Origin: Cupriavidus pauculus
Lineage (GTDB): Bacteria > Pseudomonadota > Gammaproteobacteria > Burkholderiales > Burkholderiaceae
DNA: 64,000 nucleotides
NCBI RefSeq assembly: GCF_008693385.1
Contig: NZ_CP044065.1
Location: forward strand, 1,488,001 to 1,552,000
Direction: 5' to 3'
The stretch's first letter is position 1. Every line of letters starts with the position of its first letter. Under the pieces are notes generated by a model. It saw only the letters and a list, made by a program, of their open reading frames with translations, did not search any database and was not told the DNA's origin. Made by a program: the position numbers and the translations under genes. Positions 54,031 to 62,604 of the stretch are shown in pieces.

Positions 54031-54942
54031 ATGCTGGATCTGAAGGACGTCTACTTCTTCGTGCAGGTCGTCGACCGCGGTGGCTTCACTTCGGCCGGCG
54101 AGATGCTTCGCCTGCCGAAATCCACGCTCAGCCATCGCGTGAAGGAACTTGAAGCCTCGCTCGGCGTGCGGCTGATCAACCGGACCTCGCGCCAGTTCGC
54201 GATGACCGAGGTCGGCATGGAGTTCTATCAGTACGCGATGGCGCTGCTGCGCAGCGCGGAGGTGGCCGAGGAGGCGATGCGGCAGCGGCTCGCGGAACCG
54301 AGTGGCGTGATCCGCGTGACGACAGCTGCGGAGATCGCCCAGTTCGCGCTACGCCATGTATTGCCGACGTTCCTGTCCGACAATCCCAAGGTCAGGATCG
54401 TGGAGACCGCGACCGATCGGGTGCTCGATATCGTGGGCGACGGCTTCGACCTCGCGATTCGCGGCCATACGGGGCAGTTGCAGGACTCCAACCTCGTGCA
54501 GCATCCGCTGGCGCGTGCGCCGTGGTACCTGTTCGCGGGCGCGGAGTATCTGCAGCGGATGCCCGCACCCCGCACGCCGGAGGAAATCGCCGCGCATGCG
54601 ACGATCGCCCTGTCGGGCAAGGGCGCACAGCAATGGAATCTGCAGGGTCCCGACAAGCGCACGGTGTCGATTCCCGTGGACCCGCGCTTTCAGAGCAACA
54701 GCCTGATCTCGCTGAAGGAGGCCGCGTGCGCGAATATCGGCATCGCGGCTTTGCCGGGCTATATCTGCCAGGCCGAGCTCAAGGCCGGCGAGCTACGGCA
54801 GGTCCTGCCGGAATGGATTGCCGCCGACGCGCGCATCACGGCGTTGATTCCTTACCGTACCGGGCTGCTGCCCGCCGTACGTACGCTCGTGGATTATCTG
54901 GCGGTGGTGTTGCCGAAGGTGACGGCATTCGACCGGAGCTAG
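54031..54942 (+). CDS. LysR-family regulator of the hydroquinone locus
   Basis: 303 residues. MLDLKDVYFFVQVVDRGGFT and LRLPKSTLSHRVKELEASLG form the HTH; the effector domain includes SGVIRVTTAAEIAQFALRHV and FDLAIRGHTGQLQDSNLVQH. The MLDLKDVYFFVQVVDRGGFT start resembles LinR/PcpR-type regulators. Divergent from the dioxygenase-wrbA pair with a clear LysR dyad between them. It may also control the convergent maleylacetate reductase operon. Confidence 0.88.
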   Translation: MLDLKDVYFFVQVVDRGGFTSAGEMLRLPKSTLSHRVKELEASLGVRLINRTSRQFAMTEVGMEFYQYAMALLRSAEVAEEAMRQRLAEPSGVIRVTTAAEIAQFALRHVLPTFLSDNPKVRIVETATDRVLDIVGDGFDLAIRGHTGQLQDSNLVQHPLARAPWYLFAGAEYLQRMPAPRTPEEIAAHATIALSGKGAQQWNLQGPDKRTVSIPVDPRFQSNSLISLKEAACANIGIAALPGYICQAELKAGELRQVLPEWIAADARITALIPYRTGLLPAVRTLVDYLAVVLPKVTAFDRS

Positions 54943-55042
54943 CGCGGTAATAACGTCCGGCAGCGCCGTAGGACGGCGACGGATATGCATGGACCTCGAA
55001 CCGGGAAATCATCGGGGTAACGCATCCCGCCGGAGATTCTTC

Positions 55043-55441
55043 ATGATGTTCCACCGCTTTCTCATCGGCTCGGCCGGATCCGATAGCGTGCAGGAAGTGC
55101 ATCTGATTCGCGCGCTGCCGCAGGACTGGGCGTGCCTCGCCCGCATCGATACGGGCATCCAGTCGCTGCGCGAGACCCGCCGCGATATCCCGCCCTACCT
55201 GCTGATCCACGATCGCGACTGGCAGCAGGCGTCGTTCCAGCCGGACAAGCTTATCCGCACCGCGCGCAAGTTCTCCTATGACTCGGTCAGCGAATTCGTC
55301 GATCTGCATCTGCGGCAGACCTTCCACGAGCACGCGCTCGCGGTATTGTCGCCCGCGTGGAATCCGACCGGCGTGACGCGCGCCATCACGCGCGCCGTGG
55401 CGCCGTCAGCCCGCCGCCGCCGCGCGCGCGTCGCGGCGTAG
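55043..55441 (+). CDS. Hypothetical protein
   Basis: 132 residues from the ATG at 55043, with GGAG 8 nt before it; a longer frame from 54989 lacks a site. Sequence: MMFHRFLIGSAGSDSVQEVH, PPYLLIHDRDWQQASFQPDK, LHLRQTFHEHALAVLSPAWN, with an Arg-rich tail. No signal peptide or membrane segment and no family I recognise. Its last 36 bp overlap the convergent GlxA-type regulator, so the Arg-rich tail may merely reflect that overlap. Confidence 0.6.
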   Translation: MMFHRFLIGSAGSDSVQEVHLIRALPQDWACLARIDTGIQSLRETRRDIPPYLLIHDRDWQQASFQPDKLIRTARKFSYDSVSEFVDLHLRQTFHEHALAVLSPAWNPTGVTRAITRAVAPSARRRRARVAA

Positions 55442-56356
55442 CGTTTGCGGAGACTCGCCAAAGGCGCGCTGGAAGGCCTCGCGCAGATGGCCCCGGTCCC
55501 GGAACCCCGTCTCGCGGGCAATCACTTCGAGCGAATGGCGGCCCCGTTCCACGAGATTGCGGGCCGTCTCGATACGGATGCGCTCGATCGCCCGCGCCGG
55601 CGACTCGCCGGTCTCCGCCTGGAACACGCGCTGGAACTGCCGCGTGCTCAGGTGCGCGGCATGTGCGAGATCGGCAACCCGTAGCGGCTTGCCGAGGTTC
55701 TGGCGCACGAACTCGAGCGCGACCTGCACCTTGTCCGACTTCGGTGCAAGCTTGAGCATCTCCGAATGCTGCGTTTGCCCGCCCGCGCGGCGGTGGTGCA
55801 TGACGAGCACGTGGGCCACCCGGTTCGCGACCTCGTGACCGAGGTCCTTCTCGACGATGCCGAGCGCGAGGTCCATCGCGGCCGTCAGGCCGGCCGAGGT
55901 CCAGATCGCGCCATCGACGATGAAAATGCGGTCGGCGTCCACTTTCGCCAGCGGGCAGCGCTGCTTCAATGCCTCCGCGAAGGCCCAGTGCGTGGTGGCG
56001 CGCCGGTTGTCGAGCACGCCCGCATCGCCGAGCGCGAAGGCGCCCGTGCACATGCCGACCACGCGGCGCGCGCGAACCGACGCTTCATGGATAAATGCCG
56101 CTTCGTCCGGATGCGTGGGGCGTCCGGTCGGATCGACGATCCCGCTGATCATCCAGGTGTCGGCATCGTCGATATTCGCCGGCAGCGTGCCGACCGACGC
56201 GCCGACCGACGAGCGCACCTCGCCGCCAGCCATCGAGTAATTGGTAACCTGATAGACGGGCTCGCGCGCGACGACGTTGGCGAACTCGAACACCGACTGC
56301 GTGCCCAGGGCCATCACCTGAAAGCCTTCCGTCAGCAAATACCCAATCCGATGCAT
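55406..56356 (-). CDS. GlxA-type AraC regulator (DJ-1/PfpI + HTH)
   Basis: 316 residues. N-terminal glutamine-amidotransferase-like DJ-1/PfpI domain (about 1-190: MHRIGYLLTEGFQVMALGTQ, VVGMCTGAFALGDAGVLDN with the nucleophile-elbow Cys), C-terminal AraC double HTH (LRVADLAHAAHLSTRQFQRV, SLEVIARETGFRDRGHLREA). GlxA/FtrA-type regulators often control amino acid, carnitine or betaine metabolism. Target unknown; it stands alone, divergent from the kinase-like gene. Confidence 0.9.
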   Translation of the reverse strand: MHRIGYLLTEGFQVMALGTQSVFEFANVVAREPVYQVTNYSMAGGEVRSSVGASVGTLPANIDDADTWMISGIVDPTGRPTHPDEAAFIHEASVRARRVVGMCTGAFALGDAGVLDNRRATTHWAFAEALKQRCPLAKVDADRIFIVDGAIWTSAGLTAAMDLALGIVEKDLGHEVANRVAHVLVMHHRRAGGQTQHSEMLKLAPKSDKVQVALEFVRQNLGKPLRVADLAHAAHLSTRQFQRVFQAETGESPARAIERIRIETARNLVERGRHSLEVIARETGFRDRGHLREAFQRAFGESPQTLRRDARAAAAG

Positions 56357-56460
56357 CTTTCCACCGCGCGCTACATGTCCGAGAAGCGGATTATAAATGT
56401 CGCGTGTAAATCCTGCATTTCACCGATCATGGGTGCTCGACATGCCCGAGGTTATTACCC

Positions 56461-57108
56461 ATGACCGCATCGCTACACGAACTGGGGCTGTCGCTTCTGC
56501 ACGATACGACCCCTCCCCTGACCTCGCTCACGCTGCTGGCCGCGGCAGGTCAGCGTTGGCTCGATGGCGACCGCCCCGCCATCGACGAGGCGCGGCAGTG
56601 TCTGACCGACATCGCCGCTCACACGCGACTGCTTACGGACCTGCTCCACGCGCTGGTCCATCTGGCGCCCGTCGCCATGCCGCCGGCTGCATTCGATCTG
56701 CGCGCGCTGCTGGAAGAGACGGCCGCCGAATGGCGACCCTTGCTCGCGCGGTCCTGCACACCGCTGCGGCTCGCATTGCCGCCGGAACCGGTGGAGATTC
56801 TCGGCAATGCCTGGCAACTGCGGCAGGTGCTGGTCCGCAGCCTTCATGCCGCCGCTTCCCTGCTGGCAGGTCCGGATGCGGGCGATGCCTTGCATCTCCG
56901 GCTGGAGGCCACGAATGCGCACGCCATCGTCTCGTTGGACCGTGCGGCCAGAACACGCACCGGTCTCGGAACCTGCGCCGCGATGATAGCGCCGGCCGAG
57001 CTGGCCGTGCTCGGCGCCGTGCTTCGCGTGCACGGCGCACGGATACTGCACGGCAATACCGCACCCGGCCAGCCGCCGCTCGCGTTTGTCTGGGACCGCG
57101 CGCCCTGA
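56461..57108 (+). CDS. Histidine kinase-like protein with degenerate ATP site
   Basis: 215 residues. HDTTPPLTSLTLLAAAGQRW matches the H-box (HELRTPL pattern, His14). GNAWQLRQVLVRSLHAAASL aligns with the N-box region, but the Mg-ATP-binding Asn of NLLxNA is missing (RSLHAA). GLGTCAAMIAPAELAVLGAV with VLRVHGARI resembles a worn G2/F-box, and PPLAFVWDRAP the usual C-terminal strand. No sensor, HAMP or membrane segment. It may be a phosphotransfer or pseudokinase core, or a decayed gene. No response regulator is adjacent. Confidence 0.55.
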   Translation: MTASLHELGLSLLHDTTPPLTSLTLLAAAGQRWLDGDRPAIDEARQCLTDIAAHTRLLTDLLHALVHLAPVAMPPAAFDLRALLEETAAEWRPLLARSCTPLRLALPPEPVEILGNAWQLRQVLVRSLHAAASLLAGPDAGDALHLRLEATNAHAIVSLDRAARTRTGLGTCAAMIAPAELAVLGAVLRVHGARILHGNTAPGQPPLAFVWDRAP

Positions 57109-57181
57109 GCTTCGGCCGACCCGTGGCGGAACACCTGTTTTGGGCTAGCATCGCGGGTGTCCCGATTCCGAGCCGAAGCCC

Positions 57182-58099
57182 ATGTCATCGTCCCTATCCG
57201 GTCCCGCGCGGCTTGCGCTGGCCGCCGCGTCCCTGATCGCGCTATCCACGCCCGCGTTCGCCGCAGGCACGGCAACGTCGATCGACAAGGTCCCCGGCAA
57301 GCTGACCACGCCCGAAGGGCGCGCCGTGTTCGATCGGGAGATTCGCGGTACACCGCAGGCGGACGGCTTCGGCACGCAATTGCCGGAAGGCTTCACGGCG
57401 GCGCAGTTGGTGCGCCAGATGGTGCCCGGCGCGAACCCCGCCGCGCTGGTGCTCGCCGGCGTCAAGCCATGGCCTGGACAGCCCGACCGGTATGTCGCCG
57501 TGGCATGCCTCGCCGAAACACCGGAGCGCGCCACGAACGAGCGCAAGTACTGGAAAGACCAGTGCCGTACCGATTCGACCGAAACATGGTTCGCGATCTT
57601 CGCGCGCGCGGCGGGCGAGGAACCGACGCTGATCGCGCGCACGACGGCACCGGTCCGGACGCCGACCGACTGGAACGGATCGAACCTCGACGCCCCGCAA
57701 GCCGTTGACGACGGCGGCGGCCCGCCCGAATCGTGGCTGCGCTTCGACCTCGCCGCCTACAAGCTCGGCGAAGGCCACCCCGCATTCGGCGTGCGCGCGG
57801 GCTGGAGCGAAGGCTACGCCGGTGGCGGCGCCTCGTTCGAGGCGCTCTACCTGTTCATGCAGGACGGCAAGACGCTGCGCGCCGTATTTGCCGCGCCGAT
57901 GTCCTTCATGAAGATGATTGCCGGAGACTGGAACAAGGACGGCACACGCAATCACGACGTCACCGACGGCAGCAATGTGCTCGTCGTCTCGGACCGCGCC
58001 ACCGCGGGCTACAGGGAGCTGCAACTGCGCGAGCGCAAGGGATCCTGGCGGAAGACCTATCGCTGGTCGGAGAAGGACGGCCTGTACGTGCCTCGATGA
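57182..58099 (+). CDS. Exported protein of unknown function
   Basis: 305 residues with a signal peptide (LALAAASLIALSTPAFA, cleavage before AGT). The mature part is a globular periplasmic protein (YVAVACLAETPERATNERKY, LRFDLAAYKLGEGHPAFGVR, APMSFMKMIAGDWNKDGTRN, YRWSEKDGLYVPR). It resembles uncharacterised beta-rich exported proteins of proteobacteria. No lipobox, no membrane anchor, no enzyme motif. It precedes the GntR gene by 85 bp. Confidence 0.75.
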   Translation: MSSSLSGPARLALAAASLIALSTPAFAAGTATSIDKVPGKLTTPEGRAVFDREIRGTPQADGFGTQLPEGFTAAQLVRQMVPGANPAALVLAGVKPWPGQPDRYVAVACLAETPERATNERKYWKDQCRTDSTETWFAIFARAAGEEPTLIARTTAPVRTPTDWNGSNLDAPQAVDDGGGPPESWLRFDLAAYKLGEGHPAFGVRAGWSEGYAGGGASFEALYLFMQDGKTLRAVFAAPMSFMKMIAGDWNKDGTRNHDVTDGSNVLVVSDRATAGYRELQLRERKGSWRKTYRWSEKDGLYVPR

Positions 58100-58120
58100 C
58101 CTTGCGTGGCGGCAGGCGCC

Positions 58121-58161
58121 TGTACGCATACACGCCTATGACGTACACCCTGCCCTATAAT
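58121..58161. promoter_or_regulatory. Promoter of the gntR gene
   Basis: A perfect -10 hexamer TATAAT lies at 58156-58161, 24 bp before the ATG at 58185; the leader is very short and no SD sequence is seen. TGTACG (58121-58126) and CGTACA (58142-58147) form a 6-bp inverted repeat covering the -35 zone, a possible autoregulatory site. Confidence 0.5.
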
Positions 58162-58184
58162 ACGGCGCGCTCCGTCCTCCACTC

Positions 58185-58964
58185 ATGCCCGCGACCCGCA
58201 CCGCTCCCCCGACCGACGACGATTCCACGCCGCTCTATATCCGCATTCGCGACGAACTGCGCGCGCGCATTCTCGACGGCAGCCATCCGCCGCGCAGCCA
58301 GATGCCATCGGAGAGCGAACTCCAGGAACGCTTCGGCGTCAGCCGCATCACGGTGCGCCAGGCACTCGGGCACCTCGAGCGCGAAGGCCTGATCTTCAAG
58401 AAGCATGGCAAGGGCTCGTTCGTTTCGCAGCCCAAGGCGTTCCAGAACGTGACGTCGCTGGAAGGCTTCGCGGAAGCGATGTCGCGCATGGGGCACGAGA
58501 TCGTCAATCGCGTCGTGTCGTTCGATATCGTTCCCGCGACGGCCGCCGTCGCGCACCGGCTGGAGATCGGCGAAGGCGAGCCGGTAACGGAGATTCATCG
58601 GGTCCGGCTGCTGAACCGCGCGCCCGTGTCCTACGAGGTCACGTATCTGCCCGAGCCGATCGGCCGCCAGCTTCAGCGCGCGGACCTCGTCACGCGCGAT
58701 ATCTTCCTGATTCTCGAGAACGACTGCGCGCTGCCGCTGGGCGCCGCAGACCTCGCGATCGACGCAGTCCTGGCCGACAAGGCGCTGGCGCGCGCGCTGG
58801 AAACCACCGAGGGCGCGCCGCTGCTGCGCATCGAGCGGCTGACGCACGATAGCGCCGGCCGCCCCATCGACTTCGAGTACCTGTACTTCCGCGGCGATAC
58901 GTTCCAGTACCGGCTGCGCATCGACCGCCAGCGCACGCGCGCGCGCCGCGCGGGCACCGCGTAG
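58185..58964 (+). CDS. GntR-family regulator, HutC subfamily
   Basis: 259 residues. The N-terminal GntR HTH is clear (TPLYIRIRDELRARILDGSH, PSESELQERFGVSRITVRQA, LEREGLIFKKHGKGSFVSQP). The C-terminal UTRA domain (about 95-245: VTEIHRVRLLNRAPVSYEVT, YLPEPIGRQL) binds the effector. HutC-type regulators bind palindromes of the form TTGT-N-ACAA; one lies at 59091-59106 before the flavoprotein operon, which it most likely represses. Confidence 0.9.
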   Translation: MPATRTAPPTDDDSTPLYIRIRDELRARILDGSHPPRSQMPSESELQERFGVSRITVRQALGHLEREGLIFKKHGKGSFVSQPKAFQNVTSLEGFAEAMSRMGHEIVNRVVSFDIVPATAAVAHRLEIGEGEPVTEIHRVRLLNRAPVSYEVTYLPEPIGRQLQRADLVTRDIFLILENDCALPLGAADLAIDAVLADKALARALETTEGAPLLRIERLTHDSAGRPIDFEYLYFRGDTFQYRLRIDRQRTRARRAGTA

Positions 58965-59090
58965 GCACCGTCGGGCGACATCCAGGCGACACCCAGGCGA
59001 CACCGCTCACGGCGCATATGCGCGCCGCGCACAAGCAAGCGCGAAACCATTCATTGGTGCCGCGACGCCGCACTCCTACAATCTGGTCCT

Positions 59091-59106
59091 ACTTGTTATA
59101 ACAAGT
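59091..59106. promoter_or_regulatory. Perfect 16-bp GntR/HutC operator
   Basis: ACTTGTTATAACAAGT is a perfect palindrome 16 bp before the flavoprotein ATG, matching the general HutC-type half-site (CTTGT...ACAAG). Its position between promoter and start fits repression of the downstream operon by the GntR regulator at 58185. Confidence 0.7.
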
Positions 59107-59122
59107 TGATCCCCACAGGACC

Positions 59123-60838
59123 ATGCAGACACACGAACTCGACTACGACATCGTCGTCATCGGCGGCGGCACGGCCGGCCCCATGGCGGCGATCAAGGCC
59201 AAGCAGCGCAATCCGGCGCTGCGCGTGCTGCTGCTCGACAAGGCGCACGTCAAGCGCAGCGGCGCCATCTCCATGGGGATGGACGGCCTGAACAACGCCG
59301 TGATCCCCGGCCACGCGACGCCGGAGCAGTACACGAAGGAGATCACGGTCGCCAACGACGGCATCGTGAACCAGGCCACCGTGCTCGCGTACGCGCGGCA
59401 CAGCTTCCGCACGATCGAGGAACTCGACCGCTGGGGCGTGAAGTTCGAGCGCGACGAAACGGGCGACTACGCCGTCCGCAAGGTCCATCACATGGGCGCC
59501 TATGTACTGCCGATGCCGGAAGGCCACGACGTCAAGAAGGTGCTCTATCGGCAACTGAAGCGCGCACGTGTCGAGGTCACCAACCGGATCGTCGCCACGC
59601 GGCTGCTGACGGGCCCCGCCGGCGAGGCCGCGGGCGTGATGGGGTTCGACTGCCGTACCGCGGATTTCCACGTGATACGCGCAAAAGCGGTCATCCTCTG
59701 CTGCGGCGCCGCGGGCCGCCTCGGCCTGCCCGCATCGGGCTACCTGATGGGCACGTACGAGAACCCGACCAATGCCGGCGACGGGTACGCCATGGCCTAT
59801 CACGCGGGGGCCGAACTGGCCAACCTCGAATGCTTCCAGATCAATCCGCTGATCAAGGACTACAACGGTCCCGCGTGCGCGTACGTCACGGGCCCGCTGG
59901 GCGGCTATACCGCGAACGGCAAGGGCGAACGGTTCATCGAGTGCGATTACTGGAGCGGCCAGATGATGTGGGAGTTCTATCAGGAACTCCAGAGCGGAAA
60001 TGGGCCAGTGTTCCTCAAGCTCGATCACCTCGCGGAAGAAACGATACAGAACATCGAGACGATCCTGCATACGAACGAGCGTCCGAGCCGCGGGCGCTTC
60101 CACGCGCGGCGCGGCAACGATTACCGCAAGCGCATGATCGAGATGCATATCTCGGAGATCGGCTTCTGCAGCGGCCATAGCGCTTCGGGCGTGTGGGTGA
60201 ACGAGCATGCGGCGACGTCCGTGCCGGGGCTGTACGCCGCGGGCGACATGGCCGCGGTACCGCACAACTACATGCTCGGTGCGTTCACCTACGGCTGGTT
60301 CGCCGGCGAGCAGGCCGCCGAGCGTGCCAGTGGCGGCGCCCTGCCCGCCATCGATCGCGCGCAGGTCGAAGCCGAACGCACACGCGTGCATGCGCCGTTG
60401 CATCGCGCGCACGGCCTGCCGCCCTCGCAGGTCGAGTACAAGCTGCGACGCTTCGTGAACGACTACCTGCAGCCGCCGAAGGTCACGCGGCGCATGGAGA
60501 TCGGGCTGCAGCGCTTTGCCGAAATCCGGGAGGACGTCGCGCAGTTGTCGGCCGCCAATCCGCACGAGCTGATGCGCGCGGCCGAGGTCTCCGTGATTCT
60601 CGACTGCGCGGAAATGGCGGCGCGCGCGTCGCTGTTCCGCACGGAGAGCCGCTGGGGCCTGTACCACTACCGCATCGACCATCCCGTACGCAATGACGAG
60701 GAATGGTTCTGCCATACGCATCTGAAGAAGGGCGAAGACGGCGCGATGACGTCGTTCAAGCGCCCCGTCGAACCGTACCTCGTGCCGCTCGACGCGAACG
60801 AACGCACCGCCTACTCGCGCCTGCGGGTCGCGGCCTAG
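59123..60838 (+). CDS. AprA/fumarate reductase-type flavoprotein
   Basis: 571 residues. FAD-binding N-terminus (YDIVVIGGGTAGPMAAIKAK), substrate-domain and second FAD blocks (GYLMGTYENPTNAGDGYAMA, PGLYAAGDMAAVPHNYMLGA, FTYGWFAGEQAAE). It belongs to the fumarate reductase/succinate dehydrogenase flavoprotein superfamily, and its pairing with a two-cluster ferredoxin is as in adenylylsulfate reductase AprAB. No sulfate-activation gene is near, so an AprA-like oxidoreductase of unknown substrate, supplied by the ABC importer downstream, is the safer reading. CAGGA precedes the ATG. Confidence 0.85.
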   Translation: MQTHELDYDIVVIGGGTAGPMAAIKAKQRNPALRVLLLDKAHVKRSGAISMGMDGLNNAVIPGHATPEQYTKEITVANDGIVNQATVLAYARHSFRTIEELDRWGVKFERDETGDYAVRKVHHMGAYVLPMPEGHDVKKVLYRQLKRARVEVTNRIVATRLLTGPAGEAAGVMGFDCRTADFHVIRAKAVILCCGAAGRLGLPASGYLMGTYENPTNAGDGYAMAYHAGAELANLECFQINPLIKDYNGPACAYVTGPLGGYTANGKGERFIECDYWSGQMMWEFYQELQSGNGPVFLKLDHLAEETIQNIETILHTNERPSRGRFHARRGNDYRKRMIEMHISEIGFCSGHSASGVWVNEHAATSVPGLYAAGDMAAVPHNYMLGAFTYGWFAGEQAAERASGGALPAIDRAQVEAERTRVHAPLHRAHGLPPSQVEYKLRRFVNDYLQPPKVTRRMEIGLQRFAEIREDVAQLSAANPHELMRAAEVSVILDCAEMAARASLFRTESRWGLYHYRIDHPVRNDEEWFCHTHLKKGEDGAMTSFKRPVEPYLVPLDANERTAYSRLRVAA

Positions 60839-60856
60839 CTCACAAGGAATCCAACC

Positions 60857-61102
60857 ATGGCCCTCGTACCCCGCGACGCGCAGACGCGCACCGCCGTTCC
60901 CGTGACGATCGACGAAGACAAGTGCATAGCCGACAAGGGCTGCACGGTCTGCATCGACGTCTGCCCGATGGATCTGCTTGCGGTGGATCCGGTCACCGGC
61001 AAGGCGTTCATGAAGTTCGACGAGTGCTGGTATTGCATGCCCTGCGAGCGCGATTGCCCGACCGGCGCCGTGCACGTCGACATTCCATATCTGTTGCGGT
61101 GA
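60857..61102 (+). CDS. Two [4Fe-4S] ferredoxin, AprB-like partner
   Basis: 81 residues with two cluster motifs: CIADKGCTVCIDVCP and CWYCMPCERDCPTGAV. AAGGA precedes the ATG, 18 bp after the flavoprotein stop. It would carry electrons to or from the flavoprotein. It is shorter than a true AprB (about 150 residues), lacking the C-terminal tail. Confidence 0.9.
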   Translation: MALVPRDAQTRTAVPVTIDEDKCIADKGCTVCIDVCPMDLLAVDPVTGKAFMKFDECWYCMPCERDCPTGAVHVDIPYLLR

Positions 61103-61167
61103 TTCCGCTGCGTGCACCGTACCGATTTCCCAATGCCCCCGCACCCATCGACTTCAAGGAACGCAAA

Positions 61168-62595
61168 ATGAAAGCGCTGCCCCTTCCCCTTACCCTTCCC
61201 CTGCGCGTCGCGCTGCTCCTCACGCTGACGCTGCCGGTTGCCCATGCGGAAACGATTCGCGTGGCACTCGGCACCCAGGACACGACGATCAACACCGCCA
61301 GCGGCGGGTTGCTCGTGCGCGAACTCAAGCTGCTCGAGAAGTACCTGCCTCGTGACGGCAAGTACAAGGATGCGGTCTATGACGTGCAGTGGAAGAACTT
61401 CACGAGCGGGGCGCCAATCACGAACGAGATGCTGGCCGGCAAGCTCGACTTCGGCTCGATGGCCGAGTTTCCGGGCGTGCTGAACGGCGTCGCGAACCAG
61501 AAGGCCGGCAAGGGCAGCATCTTCATCAATGTGCTGTCGGGCAGCACGCTTGGTAGCGGCAACGGCATCGTCGTGCCCAGCGATTCGCCGGCGCAATCGC
61601 TCGCGGACCTCAAGGGCAAGACCATTTCCGTGCCGTTCGCCTCCACGGCCCACGGCATGCTGCTGCGCGCCATCGCGGCACAGGGATGGGACCCCGAGCG
61701 CGACGTCAACATCATCACGCAGGCCCCGGAAGTGGCGGGCCCAGCGCTGCAGGCACGCAAGATCGACGCGCATGCGGACTTCGTGCCGTTTGCCGAGCTG
61801 TTCCCGTATCGCGGCTTTGCGCGCAAGATCCTCGACGGGGCACAGACGCAGACGCCCACGTTCCACGGTACGCTCGTACAGAAGGAATTCGCGCAGAAGT
61901 ATCCTGAGGTCGTGGTGGCGTACCTGCGCGCGACCATCGAGGCCAACCGGCTGCTGGCCGCCGAGCCCGAGAAGTACAGCGAGCTGATCGCGAAAGTGAC
62001 GGGCGTCGAGCCCGAAGTCAACTACCTGTTCCATGGTCCGCTCGGCCTGCAGACGCGGGACCTGACGTGGAAGCCCGAGTACCGCAAGGCCGTGCAGACC
62101 TCGTTCGACACGCTCAAGCTGCTCAAGCGCGCCGATGGGGACCTCGACGTCAACGCATTTATCGACGACAGCTTTGTGCGCGCCGCGTTCAAGGCGGAGA
62201 AGCTCGACTACGACGCCGCGCTGCGCGACTACGCACAACTGCCGCTCAAGGCGAACGATGCGGCCACCGGCAAGCGCATCGACCACTTCGACCGCGTGGC
62301 ACAGGTGTGGGTCAAGGGCGAAGCGCGCGTGCGCAGCTACGCGTCGCCCGAAGCCGCGGTGCAGGCGCTGGGCGCGTTGCAGCGCGACGGGAAGGAAGTC
62401 CGCGCGTTCTACGCACAGGACAGAGAGTCCGGCATCAAGCTGCTCGGCAACCAGGCATGGTTCACACGCGATGGCGAGGGCCGCCTCAACGCGTTCCTGC
62501 TGAAGGCGCGCGCGCAGGCATGGGCCAGCCAGCACGGTGGCCAGGTCATCGATTACGCGGCGGCGCGGCAACCGTCTGCACTCGCGGCACGCTAG
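61168..62595 (+). CDS. ABC substrate-binding protein with NosL-like tail
   Basis: 475 residues; ordinary taurine/sulfonate/nitrate-type binding proteins have 320-350. Signal peptide (ALLLTLTLPVAHA, cleavage before ETI). Binding-protein core to about residue 365: VQWKNFTSGAPITNEMLAGK, KLDFGSMAEFPGVLNGVANQ, DLKGKTISVPFASTAHGMLL. The extra 105 residues (about 371-475) have EVRAFYAQDRESGIKLLGNQ and KARAQAWASQHGGQVIDY, a pattern like NosL (W/F..D...G..L.N..AF....A..FA..HGG.V..F), but without the CGM copper motif. It should deliver an anion or sulfonate-like ligand to the permease and ATPase. Confidence 0.85.
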   Translation: MKALPLPLTLPLRVALLLTLTLPVAHAETIRVALGTQDTTINTASGGLLVRELKLLEKYLPRDGKYKDAVYDVQWKNFTSGAPITNEMLAGKLDFGSMAEFPGVLNGVANQKAGKGSIFINVLSGSTLGSGNGIVVPSDSPAQSLADLKGKTISVPFASTAHGMLLRAIAAQGWDPERDVNIITQAPEVAGPALQARKIDAHADFVPFAELFPYRGFARKILDGAQTQTPTFHGTLVQKEFAQKYPEVVVAYLRATIEANRLLAAEPEKYSELIAKVTGVEPEVNYLFHGPLGLQTRDLTWKPEYRKAVQTSFDTLKLLKRADGDLDVNAFIDDSFVRAAFKAEKLDYDAALRDYAQLPLKANDAATGKRIDHFDRVAQVWVKGEARVRSYASPEAAVQALGALQRDGKEVRAFYAQDRESGIKLLGNQAWFTRDGEGRLNAFLLKARAQAWASQHGGQVIDYAAARQPSALAAR

Positions 62596-62604
62596 GAGGG
62601 CACG

